A stretch of 64,000 nt of DNA from Thauera sp. JM12B12 (GCF_039614725.1 NZ_CP154859.1:1488001-1552000), one strand, 5' to 3'. Shown: positions 10,537-19,831, numbered from the stretch's first letter. Notes: generated from the letters alone by a model not told the origin. Program-made: numbers and translations.

Positions 10537-11028
10537 ATGACGGAATTCGATTACGTCTTCCTGGCGGTGCTCGCCTTGTCGGCCGCGATCGGCATGTGGC
10601 GTGGCCTCGTCAGCGAGGTCATGGCCGTGTTGGCGTGGGTGGCGGCATTGTTCGCCGCGTGGCGCTATAACGAACAGGCGGCCGAGGTTTTCGCAGGGCT
10701 GATCGTCGAGCCGGTGTGGCGGCAGGTGGCGGGCGGCGCGCTCGTGGTCGTCGGCGTGCTGATCCTCGCGTCGCTGATCCGCTATCTCCTGCGCGAGTTG
10801 CTGCGTGCCGCCGGGCTGGGCGCGACAGATCGTTTCTTCGGAGCGCTGTTCGGCATCGCCCGCGGTCTCGCGATCGCCTTCGTGGTGGTGCTGATCGGCG
10901 GCCTGGCGGGCGTCTCCCGCGAGCCGTGGTGGACCCAGGCGCTCTTCTCGCCGCCGATGGAATCGGCGGTGATCGCTGCAAAACCCTGGCTGCCTGCAGA
11001 GGTGGCCGAAAAGATTCGATTCAGATAG
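10537..11028 (+). CDS. cvpA: CvpA family membrane protein
   Basis: This 163-residue protein has four hydrophobic segments and the CvpA N-terminal signature (FDYVFLAVLALSAAIGMWRGLVSEV). CvpA was first linked to colicin V secretion and later to envelope stress tolerance; its molecular role is not settled. It lies just before purF, as in Escherichia coli. The spacing of 11 nt suggests one transcript with purF. Confidence 0.92.
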   Translation: MTEFDYVFLAVLALSAAIGMWRGLVSEVMAVLAWVAALFAAWRYNEQAAEVFAGLIVEPVWRQVAGGALVVVGVLILASLIRYLLRELLRAAGLGATDRFFGALFGIARGLAIAFVVVLIGGLAGVSREPWWTQALFSPPMESAVIAAKPWLPAEVAEKIRFR

Positions 11029-11039
11029 GCGTAACTCCC

Positions 11040-12575
11040 ATGTGTGGAATTCTCGGCGTCGTCGCCACCTCCCCGGTCAACCAGCTGCTCTATGACGGCT
11101 TGCAGGTTCTGCAGCACCGCGGCCAGGACGCGGCGGGTATCGCCACTTCGGAGGCAGGGCGCTTTCACATGCACAAGGGCTCAGGGCTCGTGCGCGATGT
11201 GTTCCGCACCCGCAACATGCGCAATCTCCAGGGCAACTGGGGCATCGGTCACGTCCGCTACCCGACTGCGGGCTCGGCGTACAACGCCGCCGAGGCGCAA
11301 CCCTTCTACGTGAACTCTCCCTTCGGGCTGCTGCTTGCGCACAACGGCAATCTGACGAATTCGGAATCGCTCAAGCGCGAGATGTTCCTGTCGGATCTGC
11401 GCCACATCAACACCAGCAGCGATTCCGAGGTGCTGCTCAACGTGCTTGCGCACGAGCTGCAGGCGGCGTGCAACGGACTCAAGCTCGACGAGGAGGCGAT
11501 CTTCCGTGCGGTCGCGGGTGTGCATCGGCGCTGCCGAGGTGCCTATGCGGTGGTGGTGATGATCGCGGGCTACGGCCTGCTCGCCTTCCGCGACCCCTAC
11601 GGGATCCGCCCGCTCGTCATCGGGCGCAACGACACCGAGGCCGGCGCGGAGTGGCTGGTGGCGTCCGAGTCCGTGGCGCTCGACGTCCTGGGCTTCCGAC
11701 TGCTGCGCGACGTGGCGCCGGGCGAGGCGGTGCTGATCGACAGTTCCGGCCGGTTCCACAGCCGGCAATGCGCGAGCAAGACGGTTCAGGCGCCGTGCAT
11801 GTTCGAGTTCGTCTATCTGGCTCGACCCGACTCGATCATCGACGGCGTGTCGGTCTACGAGTCGCGCATGAAGATGGGCGAGTACCTTGCCGACAAGATG
11901 CGCCGCACCATGCCCAACGTGCACATCGACGTGGTGATTCCGATTCCCGACTCGAGCCGTCCGTCTGCCATGCAGATGGCGGACCGGCTGGACCTGCCTT
12001 TCCGTGAGGGTTTCGTCAAGAACCGCTACATCGGCCGCACCTTCATCATGCCGGGCCAGGCGACCCGCCGGAAGTCGGTGCGCCAGAAGCTCAACACGAT
12101 CCACCAGGAGTTCAAGGGCAAGAGCGTGCTGCTGGTCGACGACTCGATCGTGCGCGGCACGACCAGCAAGGAGATCGTCAACATGGCGCGCGAGGCGGGC
12201 GCGACCCGGGTCTATCTCGCCTCGGCCGCACCGCCGGTGCGCTACGCCAACGTGTACGGGATCGACATGCCCACGCGCGGCGAGCTGATCGCCTCCGATC
12301 GCACCGAGGCGGAAATCTGCCGCGAGATCGGTGCCGATGGCCTGATCTACCAGGACCTCGATGATCTCAAGGCCTCGGTGCGGGCGCTCAACCCGGCGAT
12401 CAGCTTCTTCGAGACGTCTTGCTTCGATGGCCAGTACATCACCGGTGACATCACCGCCGAGTACCTCAACGGCGTCGAGAACCAGCGTGGCGAGGCCAAG
12501 CCGGCGAAGATCGACGGCGGCGACGACGACGACGGTCAGCTCGATCTCAATCTCGCCTCGGGCGGCGAGCGCTGA
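11040..12575 (+). CDS. purF: amidophosphoribosyltransferase
   Basis: PurF carries out the first committed step of purine synthesis, making phosphoribosylamine from PRPP and glutamine. The 511-residue protein begins MCGILGVV, so Cys2 becomes the N-terminal nucleophile of the class II glutaminase after Met removal. The glutaminase motifs HRGQDAAGIAT and GHVRYPTAG are present. The PRPP-binding motif VLLVDDSIVRGTTS is near residue 365. The start is fixed at ATG 11040 by the required MCG. A longer frame upstream overlaps cvpA and is not used. Confidence 0.97.
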   Translation: MCGILGVVATSPVNQLLYDGLQVLQHRGQDAAGIATSEAGRFHMHKGSGLVRDVFRTRNMRNLQGNWGIGHVRYPTAGSAYNAAEAQPFYVNSPFGLLLAHNGNLTNSESLKREMFLSDLRHINTSSDSEVLLNVLAHELQAACNGLKLDEEAIFRAVAGVHRRCRGAYAVVVMIAGYGLLAFRDPYGIRPLVIGRNDTEAGAEWLVASESVALDVLGFRLLRDVAPGEAVLIDSSGRFHSRQCASKTVQAPCMFEFVYLARPDSIIDGVSVYESRMKMGEYLADKMRRTMPNVHIDVVIPIPDSSRPSAMQMADRLDLPFREGFVKNRYIGRTFIMPGQATRRKSVRQKLNTIHQEFKGKSVLLVDDSIVRGTTSKEIVNMAREAGATRVYLASAAPPVRYANVYGIDMPTRGELIASDRTEAEICREIGADGLIYQDLDDLKASVRALNPAISFFETSCFDGQYITGDITAEYLNGVENQRGEAKPAKIDGGDDDDGQLDLNLASGGER

Positions 12576-12616
12576 TCCAGCCGCGCCGCCCCTCATCCAG
12601 AACGAAGTCCGAGCTC

Positions 12617-13804
12617 ATGAGCGTCCCTGAATTCCCGGCCTACCACCCCGACACCCTTGCCGTGCGTGCGGGCATCGAACGCACGCCGTTCGGCGAGCAC
12701 GGCGACGCGATGTACCTGACGTCGAGTTTCGTCTTCGAGAACGCCGCGCAGGCCGCCGCACGCTTCTCCGGCGCGGAGGAGGGCTACGTTTACGCCCGCT
12801 TCTCTAACCCGACGGTGACGGCGATGCAGACCCGGCTCGCTGCCCTCGAAGGTGGCGAGGCGTGCGTCGCCACGGCGTCGGGCATGTCGGCGATCATGTC
12901 GCTGGCGATGGCGACGCTGCAGGCCGGTGACCATGTGGTGGCCTCCAACGGCCTCTTCGGCGCCACCCAGCAACTGTTCGGCGGCATCCTCTCCAGGTTC
13001 GGTATCGAGACCTCCTTCGTACCCGCGACCGATCTCGATGCATGGCGTGACGCGCTCACGCCGCGCACGCGCCTGTTCTTCACGGAGACGCCGTCCAACC
13101 CCCTCACCGAGGTTGTGGACATTGGCGGCGTGGCGGCCATCGCACGCGCAGCCGGGGTGCTTTTCGCGGTCGACAACTGTTTCTGTTCGCCGGCCTTGCA
13201 GAGGCCGCTGGATCTCGGTGCCGATGTCGTCGTGCATTCGGCGACCAAGTACCTCGATGGTCAGGGGCGCGTACTCGGCGGCGCGGTGGTCGGCAGCAAG
13301 GCGGTGACCGACGAGGTGTTGAAGTTCCTGCGCACCGCAGGTCCGACGCTGTCGCCATTCAATGCCTGGGTGATCCTGAAGGGGCTGGAGACCCTGCGCA
13401 TCCGCATGGAGGCGCAGTCGGCGAGCGCCCTCGCACTTGCGCGCTGGCTCGAGACGCAACCTGGCGTGGCGCGCGTGCATTACCCCGGGCTGGCCTCCCA
13501 TCCGCAGCATGCCCTGGCGATGCGCCAGCAGAAGACGGGCGGGGCGATCCTCAGCTTCGAAGTGGAAGGCGGGCGAGAGGCAGCATGGAGGGTCGTCGAC
13601 TCTAGCCGCCTGATCTCGATTACCGCCAATCTTGGAGACACCAAGAGCACGATCACCCACCCGGCGACGACCACCCACGGCCGCATCAGCGCGGAGGCAC
13701 GTGCCACCGCAGGGATCGTCGAGGGGCTGCTGCGGGTCGCGGTCGGGCTCGAGGATGTCGAGGACCTCAAGGAAGACCTGGCGCGCGGGTTGGCGCGGGG
13801 CTGA
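12617..13804 (+). CDS. metZ: O-succinylhomoserine sulfhydrylase
   Basis: MetZ makes homocysteine directly from an O-acylhomoserine and sulfide in methionine synthesis. The 395-residue PLP enzyme belongs to the Cys/Met metabolism family. PLP lysine Lys211 is in HSATKYLDGQGRVLGG, and YVYARFSNPT and NLGDTKSTITHPATTTH are present. The purF-metZ neighbourhood matches metZ loci of Pseudomonas and betaproteobacteria, which favours MetZ over cystathionine gamma-synthase (MetB). Sequence alone does not settle which acyl ester is used. Confidence 0.9.
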   Translation: MSVPEFPAYHPDTLAVRAGIERTPFGEHGDAMYLTSSFVFENAAQAAARFSGAEEGYVYARFSNPTVTAMQTRLAALEGGEACVATASGMSAIMSLAMATLQAGDHVVASNGLFGATQQLFGGILSRFGIETSFVPATDLDAWRDALTPRTRLFFTETPSNPLTEVVDIGGVAAIARAAGVLFAVDNCFCSPALQRPLDLGADVVVHSATKYLDGQGRVLGGAVVGSKAVTDEVLKFLRTAGPTLSPFNAWVILKGLETLRIRMEAQSASALALARWLETQPGVARVHYPGLASHPQHALAMRQQKTGGAILSFEVEGGREAAWRVVDSSRLISITANLGDTKSTITHPATTTHGRISAEARATAGIVEGLLRVAVGLEDVEDLKEDLARGLARG

Positions 13805-13811
13805 AGCGGCC

Positions 13812-13877
13812 GCGCGCGGTGGCCGAAGATCGGGGGCGCGCCGGCGGCCCCGCAGCGGGGCCTGCGCGCGGTGGCCG
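13812..13877 (+). repeat. 14-nt direct repeats flanking a perfect GC hairpin
   Basis: GCGCGCGGTGGCCG occurs at 13812-13825 and again at 13864-13877. Between them GGCCCCGC (13846-13853) and GCGGGGCC (13855-13862) are exact inverted repeats. This lies in the 109-nt gap where metZ converges on the next minus-strand gene. There is no T-tract, so a classical intrinsic terminator is not supported. Confidence 0.55.
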
Positions 13878-13913
13878 CAACGAGCGGGCGGTATTCGCCC
13901 CGACTCGCCTCGA

Positions 13914-14324
13914 TCAGTATTCGAGCACGCGCGGCAACTCCTTGGCCTGCGCGACCCACTTGGTGACGTCGGCCTCGGGCGGCACGCGCCGCGTCAGCTT
14001 CTTCTGGGCATTGACCTCGGCGAGCGTCGCCGCCAGGTTGGCCGGCGAGCGGCGGGCGAGGGCGGGCACGGTGTCGACACCGGCGGCTTCGAGCAGCTGC
14101 GCATAGTCGGAGCCGACGCCGCTGATGCGGTAGAGGTCGGCCATGTTGGCGAACTTCAGCACCTGGGCGGCAGAGAGGCCGGTCGCCTCGGCGAGCTTGG
14201 CGCGCGCCGACGGCGTGGTGCTCGCGGCGAGCAGCGAGTCGGTGTCCTTCACGCCGGCGTCGCGGAACTTCTTGCCGGTGACTTCGCCGATGCCTTCGAT
14301 GTCTTCGATCTTGTAGTTCGCCAT
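13914..14324 (-). CDS. DUF4332-like helix-hairpin-helix protein
   Basis: This 136-residue soluble protein has two helix-hairpin-helix-like segments: IEDIEGIGEVTGKKFRDAG near the N-terminus, and LYRISGVGSDYAQLLEAAG near residues 65-85. The GIG and GVG hairpins are of the type that bind the DNA backbone without sequence specificity. The layout resembles DUF4332 proteins, whose function is not established. The start at 14324 is supported by GGAGGT 7 nt upstream; a longer frame to 14375 lacks such a site. It appears monocistronic, converging with metZ. Confidence 0.7.
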   Translation of the reverse strand: MANYKIEDIEGIGEVTGKKFRDAGVKDTDSLLAASTTPSARAKLAEATGLSAAQVLKFANMADLYRISGVGSDYAQLLEAAGVDTVPALARRSPANLAATLAEVNAQKKLTRRVPPEADVTKWVAQAKELPRVLEY

Positions 14325-14477
14325 CGTGTTACCTCCATGGTGTGTTCCGGAATGGGCAAGCGCGGCGACGCGCACCGCTCCAGGCGGCCTCGCGCATCGA
14401 TTCCACGTACGAGGATGATAACGCGCGGTCGAGCACGGATCCGTGAGATCCTGCCGCGCCGGCTGCAGGCCCGGGTG

Positions 14478-14735
14478 TCAGCCGCCGCTCAGCGCCTGCA
14501 CGATGACGAGCGTGTCGCCGGCGTGCAGCTCTTGGGCCGGATCGAAGATCTGGCCGTTCGCGACGAAGAAGCGGATGTGTCGCCGCAATCGGCCCTGTTC
14601 GTCGAGCACCCGGAAGCGGATGCCGGGGAAGCGACGGTCGAGATCGGACAGCACGGCCGCGAGCGTCGCGCCCTCGGCCTCGACTTCGCGTGCGCCGGTA
14701 TAGGACAGCAGCGGCGTCGGGATCTGCACCTTCAT
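14478..14735 (-). CDS. MoaD/ThiS-like small sulfur-carrier-fold protein
   Basis: This 85-residue beta-grasp protein ends in Gly-Gly (ALSGG). In MoaD and ThiS the terminal GG is adenylated and thiocarboxylated to deliver sulfur. The sequence reads MKVQIPTPLLSYTGAREVEA, then LSDLDRRFPGIRFRVLD and DTLVIVQALSGG. It starts 5 nt after the stop of the beta-propeller gene, so the two are surely co-transcribed. No moaE, moaA, thiG or MoeB/ThiF-like activating enzyme lies nearby, so it may not serve molybdopterin or thiamine synthesis. The fold call is firm; the role is unknown. Confidence 0.8.
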   Translation of the reverse strand: MKVQIPTPLLSYTGAREVEAEGATLAAVLSDLDRRFPGIRFRVLDEQGRLRRHIRFFVANGQIFDPAQELHAGDTLVIVQALSGG

Positions 14736-14740
14736 GTCGA

Positions 14741-15910
14741 TCAGGCCGCCGGGAAGCCCACCTCCACCGCGAAGATCTCGGGCAGATGGCGTGCGATGCA
14801 GTGCCACGAGGCGCCCTCGTCGCCACTCATCCACAGCTCGCCGCTGGTGGTGCCGAAATAGAGGCCCAGCGGCTCGCAGCGATCGGCCGTCATCGCCTGG
14901 CGCTTGACGGTCCACCAGGCCTGCGCGGATGGCAGGCCGTCGTCCAGGCGTTGCCAGCTGGCCCCCGCGTCGCGCGTGCGGTACACCGCAGGCCTGCCAC
15001 CGGGGCTGGTACGCGGCCAGACGTCGCTGCCATCCATCGGGAAGATCCAGGCGCAGTCGGCGTCGCGCGGATGAACGACGAGCGGGAAGCCGATGTCTCC
15101 GATCTCCTCCGGCATGTTGCGGCCGATGCGGACCCAGGTGTCGTCGGGACGGTCGAGGCGGTATACCCCGCAGTGGTTCTGCTGGTACAGGCGGTCGGGC
15201 GCGCTCGGGCAGAGGCGCACGCAATGCGGGTCGTGGAAGGTCGGGTCGGAGACGTCGAAGCCTTCCACCACCTCGAGCCCCTTGATGATCGGCGTGAAGC
15301 TTCTGCCGCCGTCGCATGACTCGTGTACGCCGCCACCCGACATCCCGATGTAAAGATGTTGCGGGTCGCGAGGGTCTACGTTGATCGAGTGCAGTTTGGG
15401 ACCGTCCGGGGTGCCGTCCTGAGCGCTGCCCATCCAGCGCCGAAAGTCCGGATCGTCGTTGAGGCAGGAAAAGGGTGACCAGCGCAGGCCGCCGTCGGTC
15501 GATCGGAACAGGCCCTGAGGCGAAGTGCCGGCGAACCAGCAGCTGGGGTCGGTGGCGTGAGCCGGGGTGAGCCAGAAGCTGTGGTCGACGGCGCGGCCGG
15601 TCTCGCCGTGCGGGGCGCGGGCGAAGGCGGGCGGCTGCTCGGCCTCGGCCCAGCTCTGGCCGAAATCGGTCGAGCGGAACAGGGTGGGCCCGAGATGACC
15701 CGTCTTTGCCGCTGCCAGCAGCGTGCGCCCGTCGCGCGGATCGAGCACCAGGTGGCTGACGATGTGACCGAGCAGGTGAGGGCCGCTTACGCGCCAGTGC
15801 TCGCGGCGGGCATCGCCGTGGTACAGCCACGCGCCCTTGCGCGTCGCCACCAGCAGGACGAGAGCCGGCGCGGGTGCGGTGCCCGCAGGGGCGTTGTCTG
15901 GGGTGTTCAT
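14741..15910 (-). CDS. BNR/sialidase-like beta-propeller protein of unknown function
   Basis: This 389-residue protein has repeated Asp-box-like motifs: STDFGQSWAEAE, STDGGLRWSPF, SCDGGRSFTPI, TRDAGASWQRL and SGDEGASWHCI. These mark a sialidase/VPS10-type beta-propeller. No signal peptide is visible, so it looks cytoplasmic. I see no evidence of sialidase catalytic residues, so an enzymatic name would be a guess. Many His, Cys and Trp residues cluster in the middle (DHSFWLTPAHATDPSCWF). It is the first gene of a two-gene operon with the MoaD-like gene, which suggests a joint role. Confidence 0.75.
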   Translation of the reverse strand: MNTPDNAPAGTAPAPALVLLVATRKGAWLYHGDARREHWRVSGPHLLGHIVSHLVLDPRDGRTLLAAAKTGHLGPTLFRSTDFGQSWAEAEQPPAFARAPHGETGRAVDHSFWLTPAHATDPSCWFAGTSPQGLFRSTDGGLRWSPFSCLNDDPDFRRWMGSAQDGTPDGPKLHSINVDPRDPQHLYIGMSGGGVHESCDGGRSFTPIIKGLEVVEGFDVSDPTFHDPHCVRLCPSAPDRLYQQNHCGVYRLDRPDDTWVRIGRNMPEEIGDIGFPLVVHPRDADCAWIFPMDGSDVWPRTSPGGRPAVYRTRDAGASWQRLDDGLPSAQAWWTVKRQAMTADRCEPLGLYFGTTSGELWMSGDEGASWHCIARHLPEIFAVEVGFPAA

Positions 15911-15971
15911 CTTCGCTCTCCGTGCGGGGCTGGCGCCGCTCGCAGGGCTTGCGCGCAGCCTTGCCGACCCT

Positions 15972-15990
15972 GCCGGGCGGGACGCCCGGC
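15972..15990. other. GC hairpin between lpxH and the propeller operon
   Basis: GCCGGGCG (15972-15979) and CGCCCGGC (15983-15990) form a perfect 8-bp stem with a 3-nt loop. No T-tract follows on the minus strand, where lpxH ends. It could be a weak terminator of lpxH or part of the next operon's leader. Confidence 0.4.
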
Positions 15991-16071
15991 GGTGGCTTTT
16001 CCTGATCTATAGACCAGAAACGCAGGATGCGCCGGGCGCGGAGGGCGGGCGCGGGCGCCCGCGGGATGGCG

Positions 16072-16905
16072 TCAGGCTGGCCCCGGCGTGCCGTCGCGCG
16101 TCAGCTGCGCGCCGTCGAAGGCGAGCCAGCTCGCGGCGCCGCGCCAGTCGGACAGCACGTGGCGCACGCAGTCGTGGCCATCGATCCGAAGCTGATGGCA
16201 AGCGGGGCGGTGCGTGTGGCCGTGCACCAGCGTCGGATAGCCGTGTTCGCGCAGCAGCGCGGCGACCGCGTCGGCGTTGACGTCCATGATCTCCATGGAT
16301 TTCTCGGCCTTGGCTGCTTCGCTCTTCTGCCGCAGCGAGGCGATGAAGGCCTTGCGCGCGGCCAGCGGCTGGCCCAGGAAGCCGGCCTGCCAGACCGGGT
16401 CGCGCACCTGGCGGCGGTAGGCCTGGTAGGCGAGGTCGTCGGTGCACAGCGCGTCGCCATGGGCGAGCAGCAGTGTCGGCGCATCGACACCGTTGCCGAA
16501 GCGCACGCGCGCCGGATCCTCGAGCAGGGTGGCGCCGATGGCGTCGGCGAAGGCCCGGCCGGCAAGCAGGTCGCGGTTGCCGGTCATGAAGAAGACCGCG
16601 GTGCCGGCGTCGGCAAGCTCGCGAATGGCGGTGGCGATGCGGGCGTTGAAGGGCGTGGCGAGGTCGTCGTCGCCGGCCCAGTACTCGAACAGGTCGCCCA
16701 GGATGAAGAGGCTCGCGGCCGCGCGTGCCGGCCCCTGCAGGAAGCCGAGGAAGGCGTCGACGTTGGCCGGCTCGTCCTCGCTCAGGTGAAGGTCGGAAAT
16801 GAACAATGCCGGAAGCGCCGCGCGGGCGGCTTCCGGCATCGCGGTGGCGGCGCCGCCCGGCCGGGCCGGGGCGGACGCCGCGTGCGAAGGCTCGCGCGTG
16901 GGCAC
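16072..16905 (-). CDS. lpxH: UDP-2,3-diacylglucosamine diphosphatase
   Basis: LpxH hydrolyses UDP-2,3-diacylglucosamine to lipid X in lipid A synthesis at the inner-membrane face. The calcineurin-like metal motifs are all present: FISDLHLS, LGDLFEYW, TGNRDLL, LLAHGD and VHGHTHRP. The start is uncertain. GTG 16905 nearly abuts the ppiB stop and gives 277 residues with an unusual Ala/Pro-rich N-terminal 22. ATG 16839 gives 255 residues, closer to the usual length of about 240. It is probably expressed together with ppiB. Confidence 0.92.
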   Translation of the reverse strand: MPTREPSHAASAPARPGGAATAMPEAARAALPALFISDLHLSEDEPANVDAFLGFLQGPARAAASLFILGDLFEYWAGDDDLATPFNARIATAIRELADAGTAVFFMTGNRDLLAGRAFADAIGATLLEDPARVRFGNGVDAPTLLLAHGDALCTDDLAYQAYRRQVRDPVWQAGFLGQPLAARKAFIASLRQKSEAAKAEKSMEIMDVNADAVAALLREHGYPTLVHGHTHRPACHQLRIDGHDCVRHVLSDWRGAASWLAFDGAQLTRDGTPGPA

Positions 16906-16907
16906 GA

Positions 16908-17402
16908 TCAGACGACTTCTGCGCGCTCGATGACCACGTCTTCCTTGGGCACGTCCTGGTGGAAGCCGCTCGAGCCGGTCTTGACCTTGCGGATCGCGTC
17001 CACGACGTCCATGCCCTCGCTGACGCGGCCGAACACGCAGTAACCCCAGCCCTGCAGGTCGGGCGAGCGGTGGTTGAGGAAGTCGTTGTCGGCGACGTTG
17101 ATGAAGAACTGCGCGGTGGCCGAGTGCGGAGCCTGGGTGCGCGCCATGGCGATGGTGCCGCGCTCGTTCTTGAGGCCGTTGTCGGCCTCGTTCTTGATCT
17201 GCTCGCCGGTCGGCTTCTGGTTCATGCCGGGCTCGAAGCCGCCGCCCTGGATCATGAAGCCGTCGATGACGCGGTGGAAGATGGTGTTGTCGTAGTGCCC
17301 CGCCTCGACGTAGGCGAGGAAGTTGGCGACCGTGACCGGGGCCTTCTCGGCGTCGAGTTCGAGGGTGATGACGCCGTGGTTGGTGTGCAGCTTGACTGCC
17401 AT
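16908..17402 (-). CDS. ppiB: cytoplasmic cyclophilin-type peptidyl-prolyl isomerase
   Basis: This 164-residue cyclophilin domain has no signal peptide. Active-site sequences [22 protein letters not shown] and [16 protein letters not shown] are intact, including the catalytic Arg of FHRV. It catalyses cis-trans isomerisation of Xaa-Pro bonds in the cytoplasm. It lies directly upstream of lpxH and 96 nt downstream of a periplasmic paralogue. Confidence 0.95.
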   Translation of the reverse strand: MAVKLHTNHGVITLELDAEKAPVTVANFLAYVEAGHYDNTIFHRVIDGFMIQGGGFEPGMNQKPTGEQIKNEADNGLKNERGTIAMARTQAPHSATAQFFINVADNDFLNHRSPDLQGWGYCVFGRVSEGMDVVDAIRKVKTGSSGFHQDVPKEDVVIERAEVV

Positions 17403-17498
17403 GTGCGGTTCTCCTGGGTGAATCCGTTGTGTTCCCGGCGGCGTGGCGGCCGGGTTGGGGGACGCCGGGCTTCCAGGCCCGGCGCGGATGCGGTGCGC

Positions 17499-18095
17499 TT
17501 ACTTCGCGTTCTTCTTCGCCGGCTTGGCAGCCTCGATCACGCGGGCGCTCTCGATGACGACAGGCTCGACGGGAACGTTCTGGTGGAAGCCGCGGTTGGC
17601 GGTCGGCACCTTGCCGATCTTCTCCACCACGTCCATGCCCTTGACCACCTTGCCGAACACCGCATAGCCCCAGCCGTCGCGCGAGGGATAGTCGAGGAAG
17701 CCATTGGGCGCGAGGTTGATGAAGAACTGCGCGCTGGCCGAGTGCGGATCGGCGGTGCGCGCCATCGCCAGGGTGCCGGGTTCGTTCTTGAGCCCGTTCC
17801 TGGCTTCGTTCTCGATCGGTGCGCGGGTGCTCTTCTGCTTCATCTCGGCGTCGAAGCCGCCGCCCTGGATCATGAAGCCGTCGATGACGCGGTGGAACAC
17901 CGTGCCGTCATAGTGGCCGTCCTTGACGTACTGGACGAAGTTCTCGGCGGATTTCGGCGCCTTGTCGGCGAAGAGCTCGACCACGATCTCGCCCTGGCTG
18001 GTCTTCATCTCGACCACCGGATTGGCGGCGAGGGCCGGCGACTGAGGCAGGGCGAAGGCGGCGAGCGCGACGAGGGTGAGGAGCGACTTCTTCAT
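17499..18095 (-). CDS. periplasmic cyclophilin-type peptidyl-prolyl isomerase
   Basis: This 198-residue cyclophilin begins with a Sec signal peptide ([22 protein letters not shown], cleavage likely after ALA). Active-site sequences match the neighbouring ppi[24 protein letters not shown] and [16 protein letters not shown]. It carries a Lys/Ala-rich tail. The pair probably arose by duplication, one copy gaining export to the periplasm, equivalent in role to PpiA. It is divergent from cysS across a 261-nt gap. Confidence 0.92.
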   Translation of the reverse strand: MKKSLLTLVALAAFALPQSPALAANPVVEMKTSQGEIVVELFADKAPKSAENFVQYVKDGHYDGTVFHRVIDGFMIQGGGFDAEMKQKSTRAPIENEARNGLKNEPGTLAMARTADPHSASAQFFINLAPNGFLDYPSRDGWGYAVFGKVVKGMDVVEKIGKVPTANRGFHQNVPVEPVVIESARVIEAAKPAKKNAK

Positions 18096-18219
18096 GGGAT
18101 CTCCGGTGTTGGGGCGGCGCCCGGCATGTGCAGCGGGGCCTGCGCAAAATGCGGCCGGTGGCGGTTCCGCTGCCGGGCCGGTGCCGCAGCGGGGGCGGAA
18201 AAGGCGGGCGCGGCCCGCG

Positions 18220-18228
18220 TGGTATACT
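18220..18228 (+). promoter_or_regulatory. possible extended -10 promoter of cysS
   Basis: TGGTATACT fits a TGn-extended -10 element about 130 nt before the cysS start. No clear -35 box is seen. The rest of the divergent gap (18096-18356) shows no coding sequence. Confidence 0.4.
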
Positions 18229-18356
18229 CGCGCGCTTTGCGGCTGATTCCGCGTCCTTGACGACGCCGGATTCTAGCAACAAGGCCTACCCCTCACAATC
18301 GCGGCGCCCGCCCTCGCGGCCTGCGCCGGCACCTCCGAATCGCCATCACGCCCACG

Positions 18357-19745
18357 ATGCTCTCGATCTACAACACCCTGTCGCGCAGCAAGGAAGCCTT
18401 CACCCCGATCGAACCCGGCAAGGTCCGCATGTACGTCTGTGGAATGACGGTGTACGACTTCTGCCACCTCGGGCACGCGCGCGTGATGGTGGTGTTCGAC
18501 ATGGTCGCGCGCTGGCTGCGCGCGAGCGGGCTGGACGTGACCTATGTGCGCAACATCACCGACATCGACGACAAGATTATCCGTCGCGCGCAGGAGAACG
18601 GCGAGACCATCCGCCAGCTCACCGACCGCTTCATCGCCGCCATGCACGAGGACGCCGACGCGCTCGGCGTGCTGCGCCCGGACCACGAGCCGCGCGCCAC
18701 CGACTATGTCGCGCAGATGCAGTCGCTGATCTCGCGCCTGGAACAGAAGGGCCTGGCCTATGTCGCCGCCAACCGCGACGTGTGCTACGCAGTGCGCAAG
18801 TTCGAGGGCTACGGCAAGCTGTCGGGCAAGTCGCTCGACGAGCTGCGCGCCGGCGAGCGCGTCGATGTCGCGCAGGACAAGAACGATCCGCTCGACTTCG
18901 TGCTGTGGAAACACGCCAAGCTCGAGGAGCCCGGTGAGGTGAAGTGGGCCTCGCCGTGGGGCGAGGGCCGGCCGGGCTGGCACATCGAGTGCTCGGCGAT
19001 GAGTTCCGAGCTGCTCGGCGAGCACTTCGATATCCACGGCGGCGGCATGGACCTGCAGTTCCCCCACCACGAGAACGAGATCGCCCAGTCCGAGGGCGCG
19101 CACGGCCACGCCTTCGTCAATGTCTGGATGCACAACGGCTTCGTGCGCGTCGACGACGAGAAGATGTCGAAGTCGCTCGGCAACTTCTTCACCATCCGCG
19201 AGGTGCTGCAGAAGTACGACCCCGAGGTGGTGCGCTTCTTCATCCTGCGTGCGCACTACCGCAGCGCGCTGAACTACTCCGACGCCCATCTGGAGGACGC
19301 CCGCAACGCGCTCACCCGGCTGTACACCGCGCTCAAGAACGTGCCGGTCGCGGGCGATGTGCAGGTGGATTGGGGCGAGGCCCACGCCCAGCGCTTCCGC
19401 GCGGCGATGGACGACGACTTCAACACCGCCGAGGCGGTGGCGGTGCTGTTCGAGCTCGCCAACGAGGTCAACCGCAGCGCCGCGCCGGCGCTCGCCGCGC
19501 AGCTGCAGGCGCTCGGCGGCGTGCTCGGCCTGCTCGGTCGCGCGCCGCAGGCCTTCCTGCAGGCCGGTGCGCCGGATGCGGCGGGCGGTCTGGAGGCCGA
19601 CGCGATCGAGGCGAAGATCGCCGAACGCGCCGCGGCCAAGAAGGCGAAGGACTACGCCGCGGCCGACCGCATCCGCGCCGAGCTGACCGCGGCTGGGGTG
19701 ATCCTCGAGGACGGCGCCGGCGGCACCACCTGGCGCCGCGCCTGA
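18357..19745 (+). CDS. cysS: cysteinyl-tRNA synthetase
   Basis: CysS charges tRNA-Cys with cysteine. The 462-residue class I synthetase has the HIGH-equivalent region [15 protein letters not shown] with a zinc-ligand Cys, the further ligand region [14 protein letters not shown] and [10 protein letters not shown], and the KMSKS loop ([11 protein letters not shown]). The length is typical. It is monocistronic, with a terminator about 90 nt downstream. Confidence 0.97.
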   Translation: MLSIYNTLSRSKEAFTPIEPGKVRMYVCGMTVYDFCHLGHARVMVVFDMVARWLRASGLDVTYVRNITDIDDKIIRRAQENGETIRQLTDRFIAAMHEDADALGVLRPDHEPRATDYVAQMQSLISRLEQKGLAYVAANRDVCYAVRKFEGYGKLSGKSLDELRAGERVDVAQDKNDPLDFVLWKHAKLEEPGEVKWASPWGEGRPGWHIECSAMSSELLGEHFDIHGGGMDLQFPHHENEIAQSEGAHGHAFVNVWMHNGFVRVDDEKMSKSLGNFFTIREVLQKYDPEVVRFFILRAHYRSALNYSDAHLEDARNALTRLYTALKNVPVAGDVQVDWGEAHAQRFRAAMDDDFNTAEAVAVLFELANEVNRSAAPALAAQLQALGGVLGLLGRAPQAFLQAGAPDAAGGLEADAIEAKIAERAAAKKAKDYAAADRIRAELTAAGVILEDGAGGTTWRRA

Positions 19746-19831
19746 GCGGCGCCATCGAAGCTTCGGCCGACCGCGCGGTCGGCGGCGACCTGGATCGCGA
19801 TCCCCGGAAGACCTGAAGCGATCATCGTGAA

